A stretch of 64,000 nt of DNA, taken from positions 682,001 to 746,000 of the forward strand of contig NZ_JAENHK010000010.1 in the NCBI RefSeq assembly GCF_016595215.1, read 5' to 3'. A program made the translations under genes and the position numbers. The DNA comes from Chryseobacterium paridis (GTDB taxonomy: Bacteria > Bacteroidota > Bacteroidia > Flavobacteriales > Weeksellaceae). The notes beneath the pieces were generated by a model. That model was not told where the DNA came from and searched no databases. It saw only the letters and a list, made by a program, of their open reading frames with translations. This document shows positions 17,577-27,571 of the stretch, piece after piece; position 1 is the stretch's first letter, and each line of letters opens with the position of its first letter.

Positions 17577-18257
17577 ATGAACATCCTAATCATAGAAGAC
17601 GACCTAAGAGTAGCTCAGCTTACCCAAAGAGGGTTAGAGGAGCAGGGTTTTATAGTAACGTTGGCTTATGACGGGCTTTCCGGAAAGAAATTGGCACTAC
17701 AAAATGAATATGACCTGGTCATTACGGATATAGTCCTTCCTAAAATGGATGGTATTGACCTTTGCAGAGAAGTTCGCCAGATCAAACCTGACTTAGCCAT
17801 CATTATGCTTACCGCTTTGGGAACAACGGATGACAAAGTAGAAGGTTTTGATGCAGGTGCGGACGATTACCTTGTAAAGCCATTTGAAATGAGAGAATTG
17901 TTGGTACGCATCAGGGCTTTATTAAAAAGAAACAGTAAGGCAACTCAAAATATGGGATTCATTTTACGATATGCAGATTTGGAAATGAATCTTCATACCA
18001 AGATTGTAAAAAGGGATACAAAAGATATTAACCTCACTCCGAAAGAGTTTAAACTGCTTGAATATATGATGCAAAATCCAGACAGGGTTTTATCTCGTGT
18101 AGAAATTGCAGAAAAAGTCTGGGATACCCATTTCGATACGGGAACCAACTTTATAGATGTCTATATCAACTACCTCCGAAAGAAGATAGACAAAGATTTT
18201 GATCAAAAACTCATTCATACCAAGTCTGGTATGGGATTTATCCTTAAATTGGAGTAA
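17577..18257 (+). CDS. OmpR/PhoB-family response regulator
   Basis: 226-residue two-component response regulator. Receiver domain with the acidic pair E7/D8 D9 region, phospho-acceptor D51 in LVITDIVLPKMDG, and the conserved Lys in DYLVKPFEMREL. A C-terminal winged helix (about 130-226) ends in TNFIDVYINYLRKKIDKDF and TKSGMGFIL, typical of OmpR/CusR-like proteins. The stop overlaps the kinase start by 1 nt (TAATG), which fixes the pair. It likely controls the adjacent metal and magnesium transport genes; this is inference from position. Confidence 0.93.
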   Translation: MNILIIEDDLRVAQLTQRGLEEQGFIVTLAYDGLSGKKLALQNEYDLVITDIVLPKMDGIDLCREVRQIKPDLAIIMLTALGTTDDKVEGFDAGADDYLVKPFEMRELLVRIRALLKRNSKATQNMGFILRYADLEMNLHTKIVKRDTKDINLTPKEFKLLEYMMQNPDRVLSRVEIAEKVWDTHFDTGTNFIDVYINYLRKKIDKDFDQKLIHTKSGMGFILKLE

Positions 18258-19624
18258 TGCAAATCAAAACACGGCTTACCATATTATTCACAATCATTAC
18301 AGCAACTATTTTGTTGGTTTTTGCATTTGTGATTTATTTTTCTGCTACCAAAAGCCGTGAAACGGAGTTTTATGCGCTCTTAAAAAAAGAAGCTTATACA
18401 AAAGCCAATCTATTTCTAAATGCAAAAGTAGATAAACGTACCCTACAGGAAATCTATCATAACAACCGCAAGACTTTAAATGAAGTAGAAGTAGCAATTT
18501 ACAATACAGATCATCAACTTTTATATCATGATGCCGTAGATATTGATTTCGTTAAAGAAACTCCTAAAATGCTTAATGATATTAATTCTAAAAGCAATAT
18601 AAATTTCTATCAGGATGACTGGCAGGTAATAGGAGTGGTGTATCCGTATCAGGGTCAAAAATATCTTGTTACAGCAGCAGCGTATGATCAGTATGGATAT
18701 AGCAAGATCAATAACCTACTGAAAACTATTGTTATTGTATTTATCATTTCGGTTATCATCATATTTATCGCTGGAAGAATATTCTCAAGAAAAGCCTTTC
18801 AGCCAGTCAATGAAATGACTGAAAAAGCAAGAAATATTACAGCAACCAATCTGGATCTTCGTCTGGAAACAGGTGGAAATAAAGATGAATTATCACAGCT
18901 GGCTATTACATTCAACAATATGCTGGATCGTCTCGAAAGTTCTTTTGATGCTCAGAAAAGTTTCGTTTCCAATATTTCCCATGAATTGAGGACACCCTTG
19001 GCAGCTATAATTACCGAACTTGAGCTCTCCATTAATAAAGACAGAAGCAACGATGAATACAAAGTTGTGATCAATAATGTTCTGGACGATTCCAAAAAGC
19101 TTGTTCGTTTATCCAACAGTTTACTGGATTTTGCTAAAGCCAGTTATGACCCCACTGAAATATCATTCAAACCAGTACGGATTGATGAAATATTACTGGA
19201 CGCTCGTCAACAGGTTCAAAATTACAATTATGATTATAAAATTGATCTTAATTTCAAAACCGATATTGATGATGAAAACCAAATTTCCGTCAATGGTAAC
19301 GAATATCTTTTAAAAGTAGCATTTGTAAATCTACTTGAAAATGGATGCAAATTTTCAGATGATCATAAAAGTACCGTTTCTATACTTTTCAGCAATGATA
19401 ATGTGATTCTTGTATTTTCCGATCTTGGAATTGGGATTTCGGAAAAGGATATGAATTTTATTTTTGCTCCTTTTCATCGGGGTGAAAATAAAGAATTTGC
19501 AGATGGTAATGGGATAGGACTTCCTCTAACCAAAAAAATTGTTGATCTTCATAAAGGAACGATCAATGTATCTTCACAAAAAAACGCAGGAACTACTTTC
19601 ACTGTGGAATTACCTCATTTATAA
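18257..19624 (+). CDS. Sensor histidine kinase (HAMP, HisKA)
   Basis: 455-residue inner-membrane kinase. Two membrane segments (about 8-30 and 152-175) frame a short periplasmic sensor of about 120 residues; a HAMP domain follows (AFQPVNEMTEKARNITATNLDLRL), then HisKA with phospho-acceptor H242 in FVSNISHELRTPLAAI and a full ATPase domain (NLLENGCKFS, FSDLGIGI, GNGIGLPLTKKI). Architecture is that of CusS/CzcS-type metal sensors and of PhoQ-like Mg2+ sensors; the signal cannot be read from the sequence. Confidence 0.93.
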   Translation: MQIKTRLTILFTIITATILLVFAFVIYFSATKSRETEFYALLKKEAYTKANLFLNAKVDKRTLQEIYHNNRKTLNEVEVAIYNTDHQLLYHDAVDIDFVKETPKMLNDINSKSNINFYQDDWQVIGVVYPYQGQKYLVTAAAYDQYGYSKINNLLKTIVIVFIISVIIIFIAGRIFSRKAFQPVNEMTEKARNITATNLDLRLETGGNKDELSQLAITFNNMLDRLESSFDAQKSFVSNISHELRTPLAAIITELELSINKDRSNDEYKVVINNVLDDSKKLVRLSNSLLDFAKASYDPTEISFKPVRIDEILLDARQQVQNYNYDYKIDLNFKTDIDDENQISVNGNEYLLKVAFVNLLENGCKFSDDHKSTVSILFSNDNVILVFSDLGIGISEKDMNFIFAPFHRGENKEFADGNGIGLPLTKKIVDLHKGTINVSSQKNAGTTFTVELPHL

Positions 19625-19723
19625 TTTTTCTAATAAAATTCTAATTTTTTTCTACTGGTTCTCTAACCGTGTTTATGGCCGATTGTAAAGACCTTTGTGC
19701 CATCAAATAAAAGAAGAGGAATC

Positions 19724-20422
19724 ATGGGACTATTGGAATTTACAATCAGACTTTTAAGCGGAATGCTATTAGGTTCCGCCATCGGTATCGAAAGACATTG
19801 GCGTCAGAAAAGTGCGGGGTTGCGTACCAATACCTTAGTTTCACTTGGAGCGACAGCCTTTATTCTTCTTTCTATCAAAATCGGTGGTGATGCTACCGGA
19901 AGAATTGCTTCCTATATTGTGAGCGGTATAGGTTTTCTCGGTGCCGGAGTGATCATGAAAGATGGACTCAATGTACAGGGACTCAATACCGCTGCTACAA
20001 TATGGTGCTCAGCCGCAGTAGGAGCTTTAAGCGGAATGGGTCTTCAAATGGAAGCCACGGTAGTGACCATTACAGTAATGTTTACTCATATTATTCTTCG
20101 TCCTATTGGTATCCGTTTAAACAGATTCACTTTCGTAAAATCCGGGAATGTACAAACCGACTATCTCTTTACCATCAAATGTACTGCTGATGTGGAAAAT
20201 CATATCCGTGTTCTTCTAATGCAGATGTTGGGAAATGATGAAAAACTATTGTTAAAATCTTTATCCAGTGATGATATTGAAGACAAGGTTATTATCACAG
20301 CAGTTATTGTAACCGCAACACCTCAGGACAGTCTCATAGAAAGAACTGCCAGTCGCCTTACGATCGAAGAAAAGGTCCATAAGGTCAGTTGGGAGATTAT
20401 TGGTACTCAATCAGAGCTATAA
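19724..20422 (+). CDS. MgtC/SapB-family membrane protein
   Basis: 232-residue protein with an N-terminal four- to five-helix MgtC domain (SGMLLGSAIGIERHWRQKSAGLRTNTLVSLGATAFILLS) and a C-terminal soluble ACT-like domain (from about 140). The family helps survival at low Mg2+, partly by restraining the F-ATP synthase. I choose the ATG at 19724 over the GTG at 19697 because the MgtC domain normally starts directly before its first helix. Adjacent to the Mg2+ P-type ATPase, as in Salmonella mgtCB, which strengthens the assignment. Confidence 0.9.
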   Translation: MGLLEFTIRLLSGMLLGSAIGIERHWRQKSAGLRTNTLVSLGATAFILLSIKIGGDATGRIASYIVSGIGFLGAGVIMKDGLNVQGLNTAATIWCSAAVGALSGMGLQMEATVVTITVMFTHIILRPIGIRLNRFTFVKSGNVQTDYLFTIKCTADVENHIRVLLMQMLGNDEKLLLKSLSSDDIEDKVIITAVIVTATPQDSLIERTASRLTIEEKVHKVSWEIIGTQSEL

Positions 20423-20472
20423 TCTTCGAAAATACAATATTCAGAATCTACCAAGAGATTTCTATCAATTAA

Positions 20473-20505
20473 AATAACGCATCAGCTTCCATGATGCAGG
20501 TTATT
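20473..20505 (+). promoter_or_regulatory. Hairpin in the mgtA leader
   Basis: AATAAC-GCATCA, 7-nt loop, TGATGC, 2-nt bulge, GTTATT: a 12-bp interrupted stem 36 nt before the mgtA ATG with no T-tract after it. It is not a known Mg2+ riboswitch that I can match, but the location invites a regulatory reading. Confidence 0.5.
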
Positions 20506-20540
20506 CTGATCCTTTACAACAATAAACAAAAAACGGTGTC

Positions 20541-23246
20541 ATGATTAAGCTAAAAGAAAAAATCAAAAACCCGTTCCATTCAATCATTAATTCCGATGGA
20601 ATGAATGTAGGAACCATCACCAAGCTGCAGAATGCATCCAGCCAGGATGATAAATTTGTGTATGCTATGCTCGAAACCAGTGATGAAGGTATTACAAAAA
20701 TAATGGCTGACGAACGTAGAACAAGGTTTGGCCATAATGAAATCCAAAATCAGAAAGCTCCCAAATGGTATATACAATTGCTGAAAGCATTTGCCAATCC
20801 TTTCATCTATATACTACTGGCAATTGCCTCAGTTTCATTTATCATCGATGTGTGGCTTCCCCCTGCATCAGATCGTGATTTCAAAACAGTTATTGTTGTT
20901 TCAATTATGATCCTGATCAGTACATTATTGCGTTTCATACAGGAATATAGAAGTAATAACGCCGCCGAGAAGCTAAAAAGTATGGTAAAAACTACCGCTA
21001 CTGTTCTTAGAAAATTCGATGGTAAACAGGAAGTTCCCATCAGCGAACTTGTTCCCGGAGATATTATTTATCTGTCTGCAGGGGATATGATTCCCGCAGA
21101 TTGTAGAATTACGATGAGTAAAGATCTTTTTGTAAGTGAGAGCATGCTTACGGGTGAAGCGTTACCTGTAGAAAAAAATCATCTTCCCATACGTAATGCA
21201 GAAGGCAAACAGGTCATCGAGCTGAATAACCTTTGCTTTATGGGAACCAATGTCGTTAGTGGTTCTGCTACTGCGGTCATTGTTGTTACCGGAGGGTATA
21301 CTTACTTTGGAAGCATCAGTAAATCAATTACCGGAGAACGCCCAGAAACCAGTTTTGATAAAGGAATTAATAAAGTTAGTTTTTTATTGATCCGTTTTAT
21401 GCTGGTGATGGTTCCTGTGATATTTTTAGTAAACGGTCTTATCAAAGGAAACTGGCTGGAAGCTCTATTATTTGCCATTGCAGTGGCAGTCGGATTAACT
21501 CCCGAAATGCTACCCATGATCGTTACTGCTAACCTGGCGAAAGGGGCAGTGAATATGAGCAAGCGTAAAGTAATTGTAAAAAGACTCAATTCCATCCAGA
21601 ATATCGGAGCAATGGATATTCTTTGTACCGATAAAACAGGAACCCTTACACTCGATAAGATAGTTCTGGAAAAACACCTGAATGTACATGGAATAGAGGA
21701 CGACGAGGTATTGAAATGGGCTTATCTGAACAGCTACCATCAGACAGGATTAAAAAATCTCTTAGACAAAGCCGTTCTTGAGCATGTTGAACTTCATGAT
21801 TATCTTAAAGTAGAAGAGCAGTACCTTAAAATAGATGAGATCCCTTTTGATTTTCAGCGCCGCAGAATGTCTGTTATTCTCAAAATGCGAAATGGAAATC
21901 ATCTGCTTATCTGTAAAGGAGCAGTGGAAGAAATGCTGGAATTATGCAGCAAAACTTTTGATCCGGGAGACAACAGAAATATTCACATTGAAAATGATAA
22001 AGCCGTTCCCATGGATGATGCCATGCGTAAGATCGTACTGAGAACGTCAAAAAAAATGAATGAGGAAGGGCTACGGGTGATTCTGGTTGCCATCAGAGAG
22101 TTTGATGCTTCACATCCTCTTACCTACACATTAGAAAGTGAAAAAGACTTGACTCTAACTGGCTTTATTGGTTTCCTTGATCCTGCAAAACCATCTGCTC
22201 AGCCTGCGATAGAAGCTTTACATAAATTGGGAGTAAGCGTAAAAGTGCTTACAGGAGACAATGAAATTGTTACCCGTAAGATCTGTAAAGATGTAGGAAT
22301 CCCAGTTCATCATATCATTAATGGAAAAGACCTTGATGAAATACCTGATGATGTTTTAGCAGAACGTATGGGTTCTGTTTCTGTATTTGCTAAACTCAAT
22401 CCATTACAAAAAGTAAGAGTAGTGAAAATTCTGCGCAGCCAGGGTCACACCGTAGGTTTTATGGGTGATGGAATTAATGATGCTGCAGCACTCAAAGAAT
22501 CAGATGTAGGCATCAGCGTAGATACTGCAGTAGATGTAGCTAAAGAAAGTGCCGATATCATCCTTCTTGAAAAGGATCTTATGGTTCTCAGAAAAGGAGT
22601 AATCTATGGCAGAAGAACCTTTGGGAATATCATTAAGTATATTAAAATGACCGCAAGCAGTAACTTTGGAAATATGTTCAGTATGCTTGGAGCCAGTGCA
22701 TTTTTGCCATTTCTCCCAATGCTTCCTGTGCATTTGCTGATTCAGAATCTTCTATATGACATTTCGCAAATTTCTATTCCCTGGGACAGAATGGATGAAG
22801 ATTTCTTAGAAACACCAAAAAAGTGGGATGCAGGAGGAGTTGCCAAGTTTATGTTCTTCATAGGACCTATTAGCTCCATATTTGATTTTGCCACGTTTGC
22901 AGTGATGTACTTTATATTTAAAGCCAATACCGTTGAGCATCAGACTTTATTCCAAAGTGGATGGTTTGTTGAAGGATTGCTTTCACAAACACTAATTATA
23001 CATATGATCAGAACCAGAAAAATTCCTTTTATACAAAGTTGGGCAACAACCCCGGTGGTCGCTTTAACGTCATTGATTATGATCATAGGAATCTTTTTGC
23101 CATTTTCACCTTTTGCAACAGCTTTAAAAATGCAGCCATTACCGCTAAGCTATTTCCCGTGGTTATTAGGGATACTCACTTGCTATTGTCTGCTTACGCA
23201 ATGGGTGAAAAACTGGTTTATCAAAAAATTCAATACCTGGTTATAA
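20541..23246 (+). CDS. mgtA: Magnesium-translocating P-type ATPase
   Basis: 901-residue P3B-type ATPase that imports Mg2+. Cation-ATPase N-terminal domain, paired helices, actuator loop LTGEALPVEK, phosphorylation site D364 in CTDKTGTLT, nucleotide-binding KGAVEEML region, hinge TGDNE and MGDGINDAAALKESDVGI, then C-terminal helices with LLIQNLLYDISQISIPWD, a Mg2+-ATPase signature. Length matches MgtA/MgtB (about 900). The unusually long leader holds a hairpin. Lies after the MgtC-like gene. Confidence 0.95.
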   Translation: MIKLKEKIKNPFHSIINSDGMNVGTITKLQNASSQDDKFVYAMLETSDEGITKIMADERRTRFGHNEIQNQKAPKWYIQLLKAFANPFIYILLAIASVSFIIDVWLPPASDRDFKTVIVVSIMILISTLLRFIQEYRSNNAAEKLKSMVKTTATVLRKFDGKQEVPISELVPGDIIYLSAGDMIPADCRITMSKDLFVSESMLTGEALPVEKNHLPIRNAEGKQVIELNNLCFMGTNVVSGSATAVIVVTGGYTYFGSISKSITGERPETSFDKGINKVSFLLIRFMLVMVPVIFLVNGLIKGNWLEALLFAIAVAVGLTPEMLPMIVTANLAKGAVNMSKRKVIVKRLNSIQNIGAMDILCTDKTGTLTLDKIVLEKHLNVHGIEDDEVLKWAYLNSYHQTGLKNLLDKAVLEHVELHDYLKVEEQYLKIDEIPFDFQRRRMSVILKMRNGNHLLICKGAVEEMLELCSKTFDPGDNRNIHIENDKAVPMDDAMRKIVLRTSKKMNEEGLRVILVAIREFDASHPLTYTLESEKDLTLTGFIGFLDPAKPSAQPAIEALHKLGVSVKVLTGDNEIVTRKICKDVGIPVHHIINGKDLDEIPDDVLAERMGSVSVFAKLNPLQKVRVVKILRSQGHTVGFMGDGINDAAALKESDVGISVDTAVDVAKESADIILLEKDLMVLRKGVIYGRRTFGNIIKYIKMTASSNFGNMFSMLGASAFLPFLPMLPVHLLIQNLLYDISQISIPWDRMDEDFLETPKKWDAGGVAKFMFFIGPISSIFDFATFAVMYFIFKANTVEHQTLFQSGWFVEGLLSQTLIIHMIRTRKIPFIQSWATTPVVALTSLIMIIGIFLPFSPFATALKMQPLPLSYFPWLLGILTCYCLLTQWVKNWFIKKFNTWL

Positions 23247-23323
23247 TCCATTCGAAATAATCTAATGCCTTTGAGCGGGCAACATGATTAACCTTATAAA
23301 AACAATTAAAAATATTAAACGTA

Positions 23324-24463
23324 ATGACTATCAAAACAACACGATTGAGAGGCAGTATGCCCATATTGCTATGGCTTAGTACAGCCTCAATTATCCTTTA
23401 TTCCTGCAACGGTAAAAAAGAACATTCTGAAAATACAGTCCCATATCTCACTAAAGGAGATACCATTATTTTACAAAAAAACTCACCTATTATTTCTAAA
23501 CTGGCTGTTTATAATGTAAAAGAAGAAGAATATAGCCCTAATCTTATGACTGTAGGAACCGTAAAAGCTATTCCCAACACTTATGCCGAAATAGCTTCTC
23601 CATTTGCCGGGAGAATTTTAAAATCATATGTTAAACTAGGGCAGAAAGTAGCACCTGGATCTCCTTTATTTTCAGTAAGTTCTAAAGATTATTTCGCAGC
23701 ACAAAAAGACTATCGTGATGCTCAACAGGAATACCGTCAATCGGAACTGAATATGAAGCGCCAGCAGGATCTGCTACAACATGGAGTAGGAATACAACGT
23801 GAAACCGAAGAAGCTGCTACAGAATTTCAAATTAAAAAAACAGCACTGGCTAATGCTTCAGCAGCCTTGAAAATCTATAAGAACGGCGACAAAATGTCTA
23901 TGAACACACCTTTGGTAGTAGTATCCCCGATAAAAGGAGAGGTCGTAACGAATGATATAGTTATGGGGCAGTACTTAAAAGAAGATGCTCTGCCTATGGT
24001 TGTAATCGCAGAATTATCAAAAGTGTGGATCGCCGGTCAGGTTAAAGAAAATGATCTTCATTTCCTTCAGAACCTTACTGGAGTGGAAGTGAATGTAAGC
24101 GCCTTTCCTGACAGGAAAATTACAGGGAAAATATACCATGTCAATGAAATTGTAAATGAAGCAACACGAAGTGTAGAGGTGCTTGTGGAATGTGAGAACA
24201 ATGACCGCCTTTTAAAGCCGGGAATGTTTGTGAATGTAAAGTTTAGCAACACATCTGAAAAGAAAATATTCGTTCCGGCTAAAGCTGTTCTTCAGTTTAA
24301 CGATAAAAATTATGTCCTGGTACAAACTTCAAAAAACGAATATGTAAAGAAATATGTACAGACAGGTGTAACAGAAAATAACAGAATTCAGATTCTAAGC
24401 GGATTAAAGCCAGGTGAAACCATTATCAGTGATGGTGCTTTTTATCTCCTGGATGCTAAATAA
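23324..24463 (+). CDS. RND efflux periplasmic adaptor, CzcB-like
   Basis: 379-residue membrane-fusion protein, a probable lipoprotein (lipobox IILYSC with the lipidated Cys near residue 29). Lipoyl-like halves ASPFAGRILKSYVKLGQKV and VVSPIKGEVVTNDIVMGQYL flank an alpha-helical hairpin, followed by beta-barrel and membrane-proximal domains. It links the inner-membrane pump encoded 8 nt downstream to the outer-membrane factor. Confidence 0.9.
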   Translation: MTIKTTRLRGSMPILLWLSTASIILYSCNGKKEHSENTVPYLTKGDTIILQKNSPIISKLAVYNVKEEEYSPNLMTVGTVKAIPNTYAEIASPFAGRILKSYVKLGQKVAPGSPLFSVSSKDYFAAQKDYRDAQQEYRQSELNMKRQQDLLQHGVGIQRETEEAATEFQIKKTALANASAALKIYKNGDKMSMNTPLVVVSPIKGEVVTNDIVMGQYLKEDALPMVVIAELSKVWIAGQVKENDLHFLQNLTGVEVNVSAFPDRKITGKIYHVNEIVNEATRSVEVLVECENNDRLLKPGMFVNVKFSNTSEKKIFVPAKAVLQFNDKNYVLVQTSKNEYVKKYVQTGVTENNRIQILSGLKPGETIISDGAFYLLDAK

Positions 24464-24471
24464 CAGACATC

Positions 24472-27400
24472 ATGAAAAACATACTGAACAATATAATTGC
24501 TAAACGATGGCTGATATTGGCATTGTTTGCATTACTTGCTTTATTTGGATATTATTCATGGAAACAGCTCTCTATTGAAGCGTATCCGGACATTGGCGAT
24601 GTCACTTCTCAGGTGGTAACTCAGGTTCCCGGTTTAGCTGCAGAAGAAATCGAACAACAAATTACTATTCCTATCGAACAGGCTATCAATGGTCTTCCAG
24701 GAATGCATGTAATGAGAAGTAAAAGTACTTTTGGATTATCCATGGTAACAATTGTCTTTAATGATGGAGTAGATGACTATTGGGCAAGAACGAGAATTAA
24801 AGAAAGATTGGGAGATCTCGAACTTCCATATGGTGTGACTCCGGGACTTGATCCCCTGACATCACCTACCGGAGAGATATACCGTTATATCATCGAAAGT
24901 AAAAGCCATGACCTTCGTGAGCTTACCGATCTTCAGAATTTTGTAATTATTCCTAAAATAAAACAGGTTTCGGGAGTCGCAGATGTGACCAATTTTGGTG
25001 GAATTACCACACAGTTTCAGGTAGAACTGGATCCAGTAAAACTTGAGCAATACAATATTTCCCTTAAAGAAGTAGCTGATAAACTCGAAGCCAACAATGC
25101 CAATTCTGGAGGAAGTGTCATGAACAGGGGAGATCAGTCCTATGTGATCCGCGGTATCGGTTTGGTAAAATCTTTAGAGGATATGGGAAGAGTGGTTGTA
25201 AAATCGGTCAATGGTACTCCCGTTTACATGAACGATATCGGTAAAATAAAATATGGAAACCTTGAACGTAAAGGGGCGTTGGGTTATTCCGACCAACGTG
25301 GTGTCAACTATTCCGATAATATAGAAGGGATTGTATTACTGCTTAAAGGAGAGAATCCTTCTGTTGTATTACAGGGAGTAAATGATGCTGTCAGTGATCT
25401 TAACAAAAATATACTTCCAAAGGGTATTCAGATTCATATTGTTTTGGATCGCACAAACCTTGTTGATAATACTTTACATACGGTTTCAAAAACTTTACTT
25501 GAAGGTATGACATTGGTAATTATTGTATTGATTGTATTTCTGGGAAGCTGGCGCGGAGCTTTATTAGTCGCAATTACAATTCCTTTATCGTTGTTAATTG
25601 CTTTTATATTAATGCATTTTACCAATATTCCAGCGAACCTGTTATCCCTTGGAGCTATTGATTTCGGAATTATTGTAGATGGTGCCATCGTAATGCTCGA
25701 AACGATTTTAAAGAAAAGGGAAGATCATCCCGATCAGGAACTTGATGAAAAAACAATTACTCAGAAAGTAAAAGAAGTTGCCAAGCCTGTATTTTTTGCT
25801 ACGATTATTATTATCACGGCCTATTTACCATTGTTTGCTTTTGAAAGAGTAGAAAAGAAGTTATTTACTCCAATGGCTTTTACTGTAGGATACGCACTCC
25901 TCGGAGCATTGGCTGTGGCTCTATTTCTTATCCCTGGACTGGCTTTTGTGATTTATAAAAAACCACGTAAGATTTATCATAATCGTTGGCTAGAAAAAAT
26001 CGGAGCTGCATATCATAGCAGAGTTCAAAAGATTATGAACCGACCTAAGCGCATATTCATTCCTTTAATTGGTATTCTGTTAACTACCGGTATATTAACT
26101 GCACTTGTAGGGAAAGACTTTTTACCTCCATTAGATGAAGGATCTATTTGGCTACAGGTTTCTCTTCCACCAGGTATTACAGTTGAAAAATCCAGAGAAA
26201 TGAGTGATACCCTTCGAGCACGTACTTTAAAACACAAAGAAGTTACTTATGTAATGGTACAGGCAGGGAGAAATGATGATGGAACCGATGCGTGGACTCC
26301 TTCTCACTTTGAAGTCAGTGTTGGTCTAAAGCCTTACAGCGAATGGAAATGGGGCAGAAGTAAAGCAGATCTAATCAAAGAATTGGAAGCAGAATATGCT
26401 ACCATGCCAGGCTATAACATTGCCTTTACCCAACCCATGATCGATGGAGTAATGGACAAAATTTCAGGTGCACACAGTGAACTTGTGGTGAAGGTATATG
26501 GGAATGATTTCAAAGAAACCAGAAGAATAGCCGAAGAAGTAATGGCTGCTCTAAAAAAAGTAAAAGGTGCTGTAGATCTTGCCATAGATCAGGAACCACC
26601 ATTGCCACAATTACAGATTAAAGTTGATCGAGCCAAGATTGCCCAATATGGATTGAATGTTTCTGATGTTTCAGATCTTATTGAAGTTGCTATCGGAGGA
26701 AAAGCAGTTTCAAAAATATATCAGGGAATTAAGGTGTATGACATTATCACACGCTACAACGAAATGAGCAGAAACACTCCGGAAAAGATAGGAAGTCTGA
26801 TGCTTACCAATGAATCCGGAGCAAAAATACCGCTTTCCCAGGTTGCCGATATACAAATGAACACCGGAGAAAGTATGATCGCACGTGAGATGAATAAACG
26901 TCATCTGACTGTACGTCTTAACCTTCGGGGTACAGATCTTACTTCCTTTTTATCACAAGCTGAAAATGCAATCGAAAAGAATGTAAAATATGATCATGAA
27001 AAGTATAACATAAAATGGGGCGGACAGTTTGAAAATCAAAATCGTGCCTATGGCAGACTTTCAGTAATTGTCCCGCTGGCACTTTCAATCATGTTTATAC
27101 TGCTTTATGGAGCTTTCCAATCATTCCGTCAGGCAGGACTTTTAATTAGCATCGTTCCACTCGCTCTTTTTGGAGGAATGCTTGCCCTTAATCTTCGTGG
27201 AATGACTTTGAATATTTCTTCCGCGGTAGGCTTTATAGCCTTGTTTGGAGTTGCTATACAAAATGGAGTGATTATGATTTCGCATATCAATGATCTGCGA
27301 AAAAAAGGATATGATTTAAGGAAGGCCGTAATTGAAGGAGCATCTCATCGTTTCCGTCCGGTTCTAATGACCGCAACGGTAGCTATACTGGGATTATTTC

Positions 27401-27570
27401 CTGCTTCATTAGCAACCGGTATAGGCTCTGATGTGCAAAGACCTTTAGCCACAGTTATTGTATACGGGCTCTTGTTTTCAACCATCATTACCTTATTTGC
27501 TCTGCCTGCTCTTTACTATTTAATCGAAAACAAATGGGGGAAAAATTTTAACGCAGCAAAAGAAAATTAA
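24472..27570 (+). CDS. Heavy-metal RND efflux pump, CzcA-like
   Basis: 1032-residue inner-membrane proton-driven pump with 12 membrane helices and two large periplasmic loops. Helix 4 has the HME1-type proton-relay DFGxxxDGAxxxxE (D397, D403, E410), typical of Co/Zn/Cd exporters and unlike the copper-type CusA. N-terminal SIEAYPDIGDVTSQVVTQVPGLAAEEIEQQITIPIEQ is the family signature. Stop and next start are separated by 1 nt, so the CzcBAC order is a tight operon. Confidence 0.95.
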   Translation: MKNILNNIIAKRWLILALFALLALFGYYSWKQLSIEAYPDIGDVTSQVVTQVPGLAAEEIEQQITIPIEQAINGLPGMHVMRSKSTFGLSMVTIVFNDGVDDYWARTRIKERLGDLELPYGVTPGLDPLTSPTGEIYRYIIESKSHDLRELTDLQNFVIIPKIKQVSGVADVTNFGGITTQFQVELDPVKLEQYNISLKEVADKLEANNANSGGSVMNRGDQSYVIRGIGLVKSLEDMGRVVVKSVNGTPVYMNDIGKIKYGNLERKGALGYSDQRGVNYSDNIEGIVLLLKGENPSVVLQGVNDAVSDLNKNILPKGIQIHIVLDRTNLVDNTLHTVSKTLLEGMTLVIIVLIVFLGSWRGALLVAITIPLSLLIAFILMHFTNIPANLLSLGAIDFGIIVDGAIVMLETILKKREDHPDQELDEKTITQKVKEVAKPVFFATIIIITAYLPLFAFERVEKKLFTPMAFTVGYALLGALAVALFLIPGLAFVIYKKPRKIYHNRWLEKIGAAYHSRVQKIMNRPKRIFIPLIGILLTTGILTALVGKDFLPPLDEGSIWLQVSLPPGITVEKSREMSDTLRARTLKHKEVTYVMVQAGRNDDGTDAWTPSHFEVSVGLKPYSEWKWGRSKADLIKELEAEYATMPGYNIAFTQPMIDGVMDKISGAHSELVVKVYGNDFKETRRIAEEVMAALKKVKGAVDLAIDQEPPLPQLQIKVDRAKIAQYGLNVSDVSDLIEVAIGGKAVSKIYQGIKVYDIITRYNEMSRNTPEKIGSLMLTNESGAKIPLSQVADIQMNTGESMIAREMNKRHLTVRLNLRGTDLTSFLSQAENAIEKNVKYDHEKYNIKWGGQFENQNRAYGRLSVIVPLALSIMFILLYGAFQSFRQAGLLISIVPLALFGGMLALNLRGMTLNISSAVGFIALFGVAIQNGVIMISHINDLRKKGYDLRKAVIEGASHRFRPVLMTATVAILGLFPASLATGIGSDVQRPLATVIVYGLLFSTIITLFALPALYYLIENKWGKNFNAAKEN

Positions 27571-27571
27571 A

